In this document: piece by piece, positions 9,352-19,081 of the stretch
Layout of the letters: the number at the start of each line of letters is the position of its first letter
Numbering within the stretch: the first letter of the stretch is position 1
The notes under the pieces: model-generated
Databases searched by the model: none
The model's input: the letters and a program-made list of their open reading frames with translations, nothing else
Told to the model about the DNA's origin: nothing
Made by a program: the position numbers and the translations under genes
From: Mesaphorura yosii
Taxonomy: Eukaryota; Arthropoda; Collembola; Poduromorpha; Tullbergiidae
DNA: 31,630 nt
Assembly: GCA_009869945.1 (NCBI GenBank)
Contig: WIXG01000623.1
Location: 1 to 31,630, forward strand
Reading direction: 5' to 3'

Positions 9352-9989
9352 GTTTGACGCTGTTTAGGAGACGCGATTCTGGTGGTGCGGTTAAGCCTGT
9401 CAAATTATTTTTTGGCATGCGTACTGCCACCACAGTTTTTCATTCGTACATTTCAGTGGAGTTCTTCGGGTGTGAAGTGCATTGGTGTACCACAAGAAGC
9501 TGAATTATTCAACGTGGACGATATAGTGAAGGTCCTTTTTATAAATTTCTTGTGAATTTTTTCTTTTCAAATTAATTTTTCTTCACTCAAGTGAGTTTAA
9601 AAGTATTTAAATATTTCTCATTTAATTTTAGTGACTTTTCTGAATTTTTAGATTTTTAATTTATATTATCCAACCCTGACCACCCAGAAATTGGAACTTT
9701 GAAGATTTTCGTCCACGTGCTGAATTGCAAACATTTGGGCGCAAGTCTTCCAAGACCCCCGGTTTTCTGCCTTGGAGGTTTGCATGATGGTAGCAGGGAC
9801 TAGTCCCAACAGAATGCCGCAAAGTAGAGCCTGTGACTCCGGGTGTCTCGGGAGAAACAGAAGTACAAAGTCGGGCCTGGTGGCGTTCGGAGGAGCGGGG
9901 TTCTATGATGACCCCATCCAAGTTTGGTGTCGTTGGCATCCTGAGAATCTTGGCTTTCCAATGCAACAAACCGCAAACTCCCATGACGA
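9352..9989. other. AT-rich intergenic stretch
   Basis: About 9400–9660 is strongly AT-rich with no coding signal. Overlapping open frames occur on both strands at 9661–9989, but none has a recognisable domain. The N-terminal Rossmann part expected for the dehydrogenase relic downstream is not found here. Confidence 0.4.
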
Positions 9990-10452
9990 CCAGGTAGCCC
10001 ACACCAGGCTCCGGAAGTTCTCACTGCATGAATGCACTGGTCTCATCTGCGCCCCGAGAACGAGGCCGTTCATACATAGTGCGTCGGCGTCATATAAAAT
10101 AGCAAACCAGCATGATCTGATGTGTGAAAAGTCTCGTGTCGCCTTCAGGCAATTCCTTATAGCAATTCGAAGCTGGCCAACATGTACAACGTCTACTCGC
10201 TCGGCAAGAGGCTGAAGCTACGGGCTGACCCTGCCGTTGCCAGTGTGCACACGTACGCGGTGTGTCCGGGTCAGGTCAAGACGGGCATTTCTGCTCCGAA
10301 TCTTGGACATGACGGAACAGAAGCCGGAGGAAGGAGCAGCCAACATTTTGTACTGCTCGCTGGGCAAGAAGTGCGGGCCCGCGGTACGAGACGGGACTCA
10401 TGTGCCCCTGCAATCGGCTATGGGAAGGGGCCATGGAAGCCACCTTCGATGA
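9990..10452 (+). pseudogene. Short-chain dehydrogenase/reductase relic
   Basis: Remnant of the C-terminal half of an SDR-family oxidoreductase, similar to retinol-dehydrogenase-like enzymes. Frame one (about 10018–10150) carries FIHSASASYKIA, equivalent to the RIVxVSSAS strand. Frame two carries the active-site YSNSK (YxxxK; Tyr codon 10158–10160, Lys codon 10170–10172), KLANMYNVYSLGKRL and CPGQVKTGIS. Frame three carries PEEGAANILYCSLGKK and ends at 10452. The two frame changes (near 10150 and 10295) have no intron-like sequence, and the NAD-binding TGxxxGxG region is absent. This is therefore a damaged 3′ fragment, not an enzyme. Sequencing error could explain one shift but not the missing N terminus. 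Confidence 0.65.
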
Positions 10453-11063
10453 CCAGACGGTAAACAGGTAGTGAGAGCTCAGCGAAGGTTCGTGGCACAA
10501 GTTTAATTAATTATTGTTAGAATTTCCTGAATTTGGGACCGTGACTGGTCTCAAAAAAAGTGTGCTCGTGTTTATTGCTCGTGTTTGGTGATATCTGGGC
10601 TCTGCTTTGTCTTGAATGCCGAGCGGACGAGAAGCAATTTTAAGGAATTTGCTCAAACCTACCGAAATAATTTAGCCCAATTACGATCATGACTTATTTC
10701 GATTTCGCCCGAGTCAACTTTTGAACGAACGCTGCCAAAAATAATGAGATTCCGAAAATCATCATCACGGCTGTTAAGATTTACGAGAAAAATTTCAGAT
10801 TGAGAAATATTTGCATGCTAATTCTGGCAAACCTGGTCGCATATTAATTTGCTACACGCTACTCGCTATTAGCTTAAATTAATTAAGCTCATGCGCACGT
10901 CAGTTTCATTAAGAATAATAACAAGCGCTGGCTGGTTTATCGCTGGTGTTACAACTCAGTTTCAGTTTAGCATCCGGCAAACGTCTTATTCTTGTGCCCA
11001 ATCAGATTTAAAGTATTTACTTCTTGCCTTATCAGTTCCCATCTGTCATCTGCTACAATTGCA
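10453..11063. other. Upstream region of the SLC13 gene
   Basis: No supported coding sequence. It probably holds the promoter and 5′ UTR of the transporter that starts at 11064. AT-rich patches occur near 10500–10520 and 10850–10890. Confidence 0.4.
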
Positions 11064-13994
11064 ATGGTGTTTTCGTTTTCCCCGACGAAAAGTTTCCCGC
11101 TCCTGAAGAATTGGAAACCGCTCTTCACGATTGCCGTCCCAATTCTTCTGCTTCCACTTCCGTTAATCGTGCAGACGAAGGTTTGTTGGCACTGGCGACA
11201 TTTTTTTTACGATCGATTGGCCCATTCTGTAATTCGCAAGTCACAATTCGCAGACGGCGTACGCCGCATTCTGCGTGCTTCTGATGGCTTCGTACTGGAT
11301 GACCGAAGCGATTCCGATCCCGGTGACTTCGCTGCTTCCCGTCGTGCTTTTTCCGTTGTTTGGAATATGCGACACAGGTTAGGCGCGCCGCAACCCACGA
11401 ATTTTATAACTGGAGCCATAATTTTGTGTCCGAAATTTTACTGTTCATGCAAGGTCTCATCGTGCGGGAATACTTGAAAGACTCTATCATGGGCTTCGTC
11501 GGGAGTTTAACGATCGCTCTGGCTTTTGAATACTGCAATCTTCATAAGCGAGTCGCTCTGCGTGTAGTGCTTTGGACTGGAGTCAGCTCGGGAAGGTCTT
11601 AAAACTCAGGCTAATTAGTTAATTAATTTTCCACAATTAAATTGCATGCATTTATGATCGACTTTCTATTTATGGCTACGCCCGTATTCGTATTACTTTA
11701 GATTAATGCTTGGCGTGATGCTGACGTCAGGCGGCCTGTCAATGTGGATGTTCAACACTGCGGCTACAGCGGCAAGTTAATTAGACAGCTGGAACTTTAA
11801 ATTATTAGCGTCTAATATTTATTTCAGTAGCCGAGCTTATTTCGCATCTCTGTATATAATTCGCAGATGATGGTACCGATAATCGTGACAATCGTCGACG
11901 AATTGGAATCTGTAAGCCAAAATGCAGCCCAAATGAAGCACGCACTCGATCGATTCTGTAGCCATATCATAACAGCCATGGCCATAATGTAAATTCATTA
12001 AGAATTTCATTCTATTAGGGAATGAAAGCATTTAGTGGATTGGACGATGACTCGTCGACGTCAACACTAAAAAGGATGGGGAAAGAGAATTTGGGTTATC
12101 AAGAAGATGATCAAGAAGACGTTGCTGTTGCTGGTCACCAAATCCCAGCGACAGCGGAGGTGACCAATGGACACGGCGCGGCGGATGTTAACGCCCGCAC
12201 GAGCAAAGGCGTCGAAGATCCAAGAAAGTCTGTGCATCGCATTATCCACAAATTACGTACAAGCATTATTCTGGCAAGGACGGTCGTATCGTATTTCGAT
12301 TTCCTGTTTCTCATTTTCCAGAGCCAAGAAACGGGCCAAACTACTCAAAACCACAAACAGCATGCGCACAATGTTTTTGCTCTCAATTTGCTATTCGTCA
12401 AACATTGGCGGAACCGGCGTGGTTACCGGCAGCGGGACAAATATCGTGGCGCTAGAGTTTATTGGCAAGTAAGGCTGACGCACTAGACTGGCTTAGAATT
12501 AGGAGCCAATTACCAATAATTGTTGTTGCTTTCCTTTGGTTCCAAGTTTGGACCCGAAACATCACGGCGACTACGCAGTTTTGAGTTTTGCGACGTGGAT
12601 GGCATTCAACATTCCACCAATGCTCGTCAACATACGTAAATGGCATCTGATTTACAATTTACACGTGTTTTACGTGAGTTTTAGACGAGATGCCTCCTTT
12701 TTTTGCAGTTGTGGCGTGGGTTTACCTTCAAGTCGTCTATCTCGGCTTGCCCAACAAATTCCGATTCTGGCTGTCGAAGGCGAAGAGAGCGGAGTCAAAT
12801 GCGCTATTTAATCCGAGTGTGGAAGCCAAGATAAGAAGAATGCTGCAAGAGAAATACGATGCGTTGGGACCGCTGAGTCTCCACGAAATCCTTGTCGCCG
12901 TAATCTTCTTTATCACTGTGATGAGCTGGATATTCCATGAACCGAAATTCATCCCCGGCTGGAGCTCCTTTTTTCCTCGCGCCAAAGTCAGTCTCACAAC
13001 ATCAGCAATTTTCTTCGCCGTCCTCTTTTATATTGTACCGAGAAACGCAGAATTTTATAGGGCGTTTAAAACTGGCGGTAAGAAAAACCGTAACCCGTAC
13101 GTGTTTATAATCTGCCGCCTTTTTGCATTCAAAGTCAAATTCAGATTTCAGAGGAGTTCAGTACAAACCTTTACTGGACTACGAATTTACAAGGAAAAAG
13201 TTTCCTTGGGGTTCCATCGTGCTTTTGGGTAAAGCTCTTATCACTTATCACTAATCACTACACTGGAATATTTTGAATTTCGATAAGAAACAAACCCAAT
13301 GCTCTCGCCATCAGGTGGAGGCTACGCAATGTCGTACGGAGCAAAGAAGGCAGGACTCTCGTCGCTAATTGGACAGTCGATGGGCTCGTTGCGGTCACTG
13401 CCCGGATCCGTCATACAAATCATCGTCATGACTGTGGTCGCGTTCATCACGGAGATCGCGTCGAATTCCGCGACTGCGTCCGTCGTAATTCCTGTTTTGC
13501 TTGAGCTGGTAAGTTAAAATGCGTTCGCGTTTGCAGTTAAATTTTTGAACTCGTAATTAATTTCGTATTCCCTTTGCTAGTCTCAAGAATTGAATATTCA
13601 TCCATTCTACCTGACTTTACCGGCCGCAATCACGTGCAGCTACGCTTTTATGCTGCCAGTCGTAAGTCAAATCATGAAATGTGCCGTTGGTGTTCCATGA
13701 AAGTGCGCGCTGATTTGAATTGAAATCTGTTTCTTTCGCTCACAGGCGACTGTCCCGAACGCCATCGTCTATGCGGCAAGCAATATGAAGGTGAGCCCAG
13801 ACAATACCTGATAGCCATAATTCCCTTATCCGATTAACTCATACGCTTTCGCTATCGCTAATCGCTTTCAGATAACGGACATGATCAAGACGGGTTTCTT
13901 CATGAACTGCTCCTGCGTCATCATTCTGTACCTCTTCATCAACATATACGGGAATCTCTTCTTTCATTTTACGGATTACACGTACATGCCTTGA
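11064..13994 (+). CDS. Slc13a: SLC13 sodium-coupled di/tricarboxylate transporter (Indy-like)
   Basis: Plasma-membrane transporter of the SLC13 (NaDC/NaCT/Indy) family, which moves Krebs-cycle dicarboxylates or citrate, usually with sodium. Fourteen exons are proposed: 11064–11180, 11254–11377, 11454–11595, 11702–11771, 11867–11911, 12019–12227, 12322–12468, 12547–12635, 12709–13077, 13145–13228, 13315–13508, 13581–13661, 13746–13790 and 13872–13994. Every join keeps phase, giving 612 aa, normal for the family. Landmarks in order are MASYWMTEAIPIPVTSLLP (exon 2), the NLHKRVALR block (exon 3), GGLSMWMFNTAATA and MMVPII (exons 4–5), a hydrophilic variable loop (exon 6), SNIGGTGVVTGSGTNIV (exon 7), the FATWMAFNIPPML block (exon 8), PW...LLGGGYAMSYG (exons 10–11), FITEIASNSATASVVIP (exon 11, family signature) and LPVATVPNAIVY with a final helix (exons 12–14). 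The exon 6 end (12227, weak GTCTGT donor) and exon 3 end (GTCTTA) are the least certain. Exon 4 uses a GC donor. Confidence 0.92.
11772..11866 (+). other. GC–AG intron in the SLC13 gene
   Basis: The exon-4 coding sequence NTAATA must join directly to MMVPI of exon 5, as in all SLC13 proteins. The only phase-correct boundary is GCG|GCAAGT at 11771/11772, which is the consensus form of the rare GC donor. The acceptor is TTCGCAG ending at 11866. The intron is 95 bp. Confidence 0.75.
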
Positions 13995-14117
13995 GCTAAC
14001 TTTCGCGACGTAGAATCAACAGAATGGTAGAATTAAATACTTGGCCTGAATTTAGGTCGAAGGTCTTCGAGCTCTGAATTTATTTGCATAACACCACCGA
14101 CAGTGACAGTAATTAAA
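13995..14117. terminator. Shared 3′ region of convergent genes
   Basis: Only 123 bp separate the stop codon of the SLC13 gene (+) from that of the SRPBCC-like gene (−). A plus-strand ATTAAA lies at 14032–14037, 38 bases past its stop. A minus-strand AATAAA (TTTATT at 14079–14084) lies 34 bases past the other stop. The two 3′ UTRs probably overlap or abut. Confidence 0.6.
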
Positions 14118-14982
14118 TTACATGAACATATCCAGTGAATTTTCAATATTTTCATAAACGAGTTGCTTGTGTCTGTACAAATCAGCCGCGAAAAGATAAG
14201 CGAGCACTGGCGGGCACTGAAAACGAAGAGTTTCTAGGATGCGGGTCAATTTGGATGCTGCAATCGGCTTAGAGTCGTGAACGTGGACGACGACGTCGCC
14301 GGCGACGGCAAGCGGTGGTGGTTTCGCCGTGTGAATCGTGATGAAGTGCATTTCGCTGAAAGACTCCACGCAGTAGCCGAGATAGCACGTCGTCTGGTTG
14401 GATAAAATCTTTGCGGGCTCGTGCAGGTTAAAAGATGGATTGTTCGTCATGGTCACTGTGGAACCGCCACCGGCTGGCTTGGAGTTGGTTTTGATGTGCT
14501 TGAATGATTCTTTGACTTCCGGTAGGATTTTGAACACGGCATGACTCTGATACTGAACAATTCGCGGTAGAACGAGCGAATCCTGCTCGTATTTCACTCC
14601 GTATTCCCAATTTTCGTAGTTGCCCTTCTCGTACAGGATCTCGAAGCGAGTTCTGAAACAGGACAAATACAAAGGTTAAAGCTCTAAAATTCTGCAATCT
14701 AAAAAAGCAATCAGGAAGAAGTCAACTTTCAACTTACATGGTTGGATTTAACCTGGGATGATTTGAGAAGTCGGCGATAAACTCCCAAAGCTGTCTCGAG
14801 TCCAAGGGCGAGCTGCTGGGCTCCTCCAGCTGCAGTTCAAAGACTTCGGTGTACCGTTTCGGGCGAATGAAGAGCCAGTAGACGAGCAGGAGTGATAATC
14901 CAATGCAGAGCCAACGACGAGGCTTGCTGATTGTGACGGTGGTGGTACGGAATCCGAAACGCCAGTGAATTGTTTGTGCCAT
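14118..14982 (-). CDS. Membrane-anchored SRPBCC/START-like protein
   Basis: Two exons, 14982–14738 and 14652–14118, are split by an 85-bp intron (GTAAGT to TTTCAG) in phase 2. The join reads NHPRLNPT-I-TRFEIL and the product is 259 aa. The ATG at 14982 (MAQTIHWRFGF) is the first in frame; the codon further upstream is TTG. One transmembrane helix (about residues 25–41, rich in L, V, I and W) is followed by RPKRYTEVFELQL. The soluble part has the look of an SRPBCC (polyketide cyclase/START-like) fold: an early LWEFIADFSNHPRLNP motif, alternating β-strand-like segments (WEYGVKYEQDS, TCYLGYCVESFSEMHF) and a C-terminal amphipathic helix (ILETLRFQCPPVLAYLF). Such folds bind hydrophobic ligands, but no ligand or reaction can be assigned. 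It converges with the SLC13 gene. Confidence 0.8.
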
Positions 14983-16969
14983 TGCCAATTGTCAATTCTC
15001 CAGCTCAGGCGTTAGAGGACAAGTGAATTGGTAAAGATTCGAGTTGGGAATGAATGAGAATGAATATGCATGAAAGGAAAGGACTAAAAACTGGAAGTCG
15101 AAATCCAAGAGTATGAAGCGAGGAGAGGAAATCCATGCGGGATAAAAGCTTATCGGGTGTCCGCTGCTCGTAAAAGGCAGGACAATGGAAAGAATTTATC
15201 TTAACTGAAAGTCCAGCCAAGGCAAATACAAGTCTCAGGACAAGTTAACGTTAACGCGCTTGGCTGAGAAGTAGTCTACGACCGTGGACCAAGATTGTGG
15301 TGAGGTGTGGGTCTGGTCGTGCATCCTAGATCAAAGCTAAATGAGAGTGAAGGTTCAAAAACAACGACATTGCAATTGCACCACCAACAACCGTCTTCGC
15401 CATCGTCATCATCGCCCTCACTGCCGTACAGCAAGAGCAAGAACGACGAAGACGATGCTCGATATCTCATAGCAATTGGCAATTACGGCATTGGGCACGG
15501 GCAGTCGTCAGTTGTTTTTGAACAAGCGACACTCAACTTAGCGATAAGCGTCGACCTACGCCTGAGCGGTAGTTTCAGGAGTAGAATGGAGTGACTGTGG
15601 TTCGAAGAAGGAGGTCAACAGGTCAATGAGTCAATGTAATGGAAATGGGTTACGAAAGGTTTCCAGCTCCAGCCAGTCTGTAAGCTAATTATTGTTGAAC
15701 CACGCACGGCTTCGCAGCTTGACGGCTTGACCGCAGTATTCAGCTTCAGGAAATTCAGGATCCGGCGGGCGACGGGCTTGACGTGAATTCTACTCACCCT
15801 GTAACTAAAAGAGGACATCCACAAATTAAATGTGTATTATCATTTCAGCAGGACTGCAGGACACAGGAACAATTATTTTGCGACAGATCCATAATTATTA
15901 GCAATTATACGCCTGACTGCCAATGAATTAATTAAAATCTCAGCGTATTTATTGAGAACGACAAATTAAAGAGGAGAAAGAGCAACAAACGAGCTGAGTG
16001 CATTTTAATCTGCCATGAGTTTAATCCACTTACCTAGTTTAGTTCGACGATTACGAGGGCGATCAGCTGGGATGCTCGCTTCGATTCACGAAGTTTAACC
16101 AGTGTCGGTCTATTTATTAACTGAATTAACTCGAAGGTGGCTGGAGTTAATTTATGGTTTCGAAGTGCAAACATCTGAATGTTTACCACCTCGAAAGTGC
16201 ACGAGTTTTGTAAAAAAGTAAAGGCGGCGAATCACTCACATGAATTTCAGTCGTACGAGAATTTAGCACAAATCATGTGCGACTAGTCAGAAAAGTCGAT
16301 AAGATCATCCGAAAAAGTCCAAGTCATTGCGCATTTTATGTATATTTGTAGATAATGATGAAGATTCTGTAAATGCGATCTTAAATAATAATTAAAATTA
16401 GTGTGCGCTGGTTTTATTGTGCTGAACTTTTAATTAAGTTGGGCTTTGGGAGATTGAGCAGACGACGATGTAATCTTCAATATTCCAGCTTCAGCGTCGC
16501 GACCTACCACCTGCGACCAGGTGAGCTCTTTTGCTATAATTAAGATGGGTCCTTATTCACTAATTATAAGCTGACCCATGTTCACAGTGTGACTTTGATG
16601 GAGTAACGCGCAACTGGCCAGACTGGCCTCCAGGAATGGATTTTCTTTCTTCGGACTCGATTTGCATATCAAAATTCTCTAAATCAGCAACTGTCTGACT
16701 TTCATGCCGTAATTTTTGTGGAAATCCGTCCATTTAACAGGTAACTTTACTCGAAGGACTTCAGTGTTTCAAATTGCTGAGGTTTGGCACTGACTGTAAT
16801 TTCCATGTTTCTCGCTATCGATTTTAGAGATTCGTCATTCCAAATTTCCAGCTACAAACAAAGTACAAATTCGCAACATTCCAAGAATTAAGGAACCACG
16901 AACCAAAGCTTGCCTTCATGTCCACGATTGCCTTCTTCGCAAAAACAGCAATACCAAGAACACATCACA
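14983..16969. other. Divergent promoter region between two genes
   Basis: No supported protein-coding gene. The region separates the minus-strand SRPBCC-like gene from the plus-strand xylosyltransferase. Low-complexity open frames on both strands near 15276–15594 (acidic or Ser-rich) look like chance. A donor-like CAG|GTGAGC at 16520/16521 and an acceptor-like TTTCCAG ending at 16851 could bound a 5′ UTR intron of the xylosyltransferase; this is inference only. Confidence 0.4.
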
Positions 16970-18475
16970 ATGTCTTTTCCTACTCGCCGCCACATAACGG
17001 CTCCTTGCAAGCGCCTTCGGCCATGGGCCACCGTCCAGTTCTTCTGTCTCTGTCGGAACCGCGGTGATCGGGCAATAATCACACTACTTCTTGCCACGAC
17101 GCTGATCGCTTCGACATATTTCCTCTTTTTTTACGACCCGGACGGTGTCGATTGGTTGCCGCAGGAGGGGCCGTGGCCCGACGTGGTGTACAAATACCCA
17201 AACAATTCTGGGGCCACCGTAGCCGCTGCCGTCAAATACTACGACTATGGGAACGACAAGCCTGTGGTTTCGCTCGCGGTCGTCGCCTGTGGGACACGGC
17301 TGGAGGAGGCAATCACCATGCTCAAGTCCGCCGTGATATTCAGTCAGCACGCCAATCTGCACGTCGTTGGCGTGTCGGACAAGAAAAATCAGCCTCTCTT
17401 CGCCGGGATGGTCGAGAAACTCCGAGCAGACGCCTGGAATTCACTTCGAGTGAGGTTTACGTACGAAATTTACCCGACATGGTTCCCGGAGGAAGATCAC
17501 AGGCTTTGGAGGAGCATGTTTCTTCCCTGCTCGGCACAGCGCCTATTTTTTCCGGTACGAGGAAGCCAACAGGAAATCACATCGCACAGGCTTGCCCGGG
17601 CTTAATTTAATTCTTGTTTTTCCAGTCCATGTTTCCGCACATTGACTCGGTCATGTACATTGACTCTGACGCGTTGTTCCTGGCCAATATCCTTAATCTC
17701 TGGAATTTCTTCGCAAAAATGGACAAAATCCAGCTGGCAGCGATGGCGGCGGAGGACGAGCCCGACTCGAACGGCTGGTACAACGTCAAATCGCGGATTC
17801 CTTACTGGGAGCCGAGGGGCCTGAACGCGGGCATTATGCTAATGAATCTAAGCCGCATGCGGTCGCCCGAGATGCAGCTGGAGGAGCGGGCGCTCGCCAT
17901 TCTTCGAAGCTACTACTCTACAATCAAGTGGGCGGACCAAGACATCCTAAACGTGCTGTTTCACTTCAACCCGGAGTACATGCTCGAGTTTGGCTGCGAA
18001 TTCAACGTCCGTGCCCAGCATTGCAAGTGCATTTACAACCCCCCGGGCGACTGCTCCTGCCACGCGCTCCGAGAGACGGGTGCCGCCATCCTGCATGGGA
18101 ACAGAAAACTGTTTCATAAGTTTGAGCACGCATCGACGGAGTTCCTCCGCCTTTTCTACGCTGCATTCCGCGATTTTGACCTCGCGCCTTCGACGACGGC
18201 GACGGCGACGCTGCCGCCTTCGACGTCGAATTCTTCCGCCTCGAACAGTGGCGTCGGAAATGTGAAAACAAAGCTCACGGGCCTGTACAAGAAATTGCAC
18301 GCGTTGTACGATCAAAACGACCCGTGCCAAGGCGCCTCGGCCCAGGACGTCCTTCAGCAGTTTGAGTTTTACTTGACGACAATCGACGAGTGAGTATTTA
18401 ATTTGTGATTGCATTTATGAGCTTGCTTGTCTTGTCATGTTTGTCTACTTCGATTTCAGTCCAGAAAAGAAATGA
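16970..18475 (+). CDS. Gxylt: Glucoside xylosyltransferase (GT8, GXYLT/Shams-like)
   Basis: Type II Golgi/ER glycosyltransferase predicted to add xylose to O-glucose on Notch-type EGF repeats, as vertebrate GXYLT1/2 and fly Shams do. The ATG at 16970 has a good context (CACA before ATG). A signal anchor lies at residues 35–55, followed by a lumenal GT8 catalytic domain. Exons are 16970–17554, 17626–18389 and 18460–18475; both introns (71 and 70 bp) keep phase, giving 454 aa. If the last intron is not removed, translation stops at 18393 after 450 aa. Key motifs are LAVVACGTRLEEA, CSAQRLFFP, YIDSDALF (DxD metal/UDP-sugar site, residues 208–210), IAAM-like LAAMAAEDE, GLNAGIMLMNLSRMR, KWADQDILN and ILHGNRK. 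Beyond the catalytic domain is a Thr/Ser/Pro-rich linker and a short helical tail absent from the human proteins as I know them. Confidence 0.93.
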
Positions 18476-18701
18476 GAATTCCTGATAAACATCAAATCCA
18501 GTTCAAACTCTAATTATTATCATTATTAATCATTGCCACTGTGTGGAATTTTTAGTGTTTTGAGCTTAGAAATTAATTAAGCTAAGTTAGCTAAGAATTA
18601 AGTCAGTCAGTCTTTCGTAAATTGCCTTGTCTACCTGTCTTTTAATGACGACGCCATGACCGCTGGCAAATTTTTAGTCTTTGAGTCGTCGAATTTATTC
18701 C

Positions 18702-18721
18702 AGTCGAGTCGAGTCGAGTCG
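18702..18721. repeat. Pentamer tandem repeat (AGTCG)4
   Basis: Four perfect copies of AGTCG in the 3′ flank of the xylosyltransferase gene. Confidence 0.85.
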
Positions 18722-18775
18722 ATAGTCAATACAATAATAATTCGTAGTACGGTAACGGTAATTGAAATTAAGTTC

Positions 18776-18790
18776 CAAGTCAAGTCAAGT
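18776..18790. repeat. Pentamer tandem repeat (CAAGT)3
   Basis: Three perfect copies of CAAGT, about 55 bp after the AGTCG repeat. It differs from the first unit by a small change when aligned as AGTCA against AGTCG. Confidence 0.8.
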
Positions 18791-18994
18791 CAAAAGTCAT
18801 AAGCACCTAGAGATTAATTTGTACGTGACGTTTTTCTTGCTACCTGCCGTGTGATTAAACTAATTAAACTAATTAATTAAGCAAGTCATGCTAGGTTCTT
18901 TTTGTATTATAGTCGTCATTTTGTGATTGTGATTTAATAATCGCTGGGCGCCGCGCTGCCGCTTTTTCTAGCATTCGCCCTTATTTACAAATTT

Positions 18995-19009
18995 AATAAA
19001 TAATTTATT
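18995..19009. terminator. Back-to-back poly(A) signals on both strands
   Basis: AATAAA on the plus strand (18995–19000) and AATAAA on the minus strand (TTTATT at 19004–19009) are three bases apart. The minus signal is 73 bases past the cyclase stop. The plus signal is about 520 bases past the xylosyltransferase stop, which is long but possible. Confidence 0.55.
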
Positions 19010-19081
19010 GGCTGAATTCTGAAAATTGGGCGATAGCAATTAATTTTTAACCTCAACTTGAACAGGAGCCAGAATTTGTTG

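Larger units (their letters stand above)
18476..18994. other. 3′ flank of the xylosyltransferase
   Basis: AT-rich non-coding sequence, probably the 3′ UTR. It contains two short pentamer repeats and several ATTAAA-like sites. No gene is seen. Confidence 0.45.

Noticed and set aside
15276..15594. Overlapping low-complexity frames on both strands
   Set aside because: Ser-rich or Asp/Glu-rich runs from simple sequence, with no homology or context.
17947..18414. Minus-strand Arg-rich frame opposite the xylosyltransferase
   Set aside because: Shadow of the GC-rich plus-strand coding sequence.
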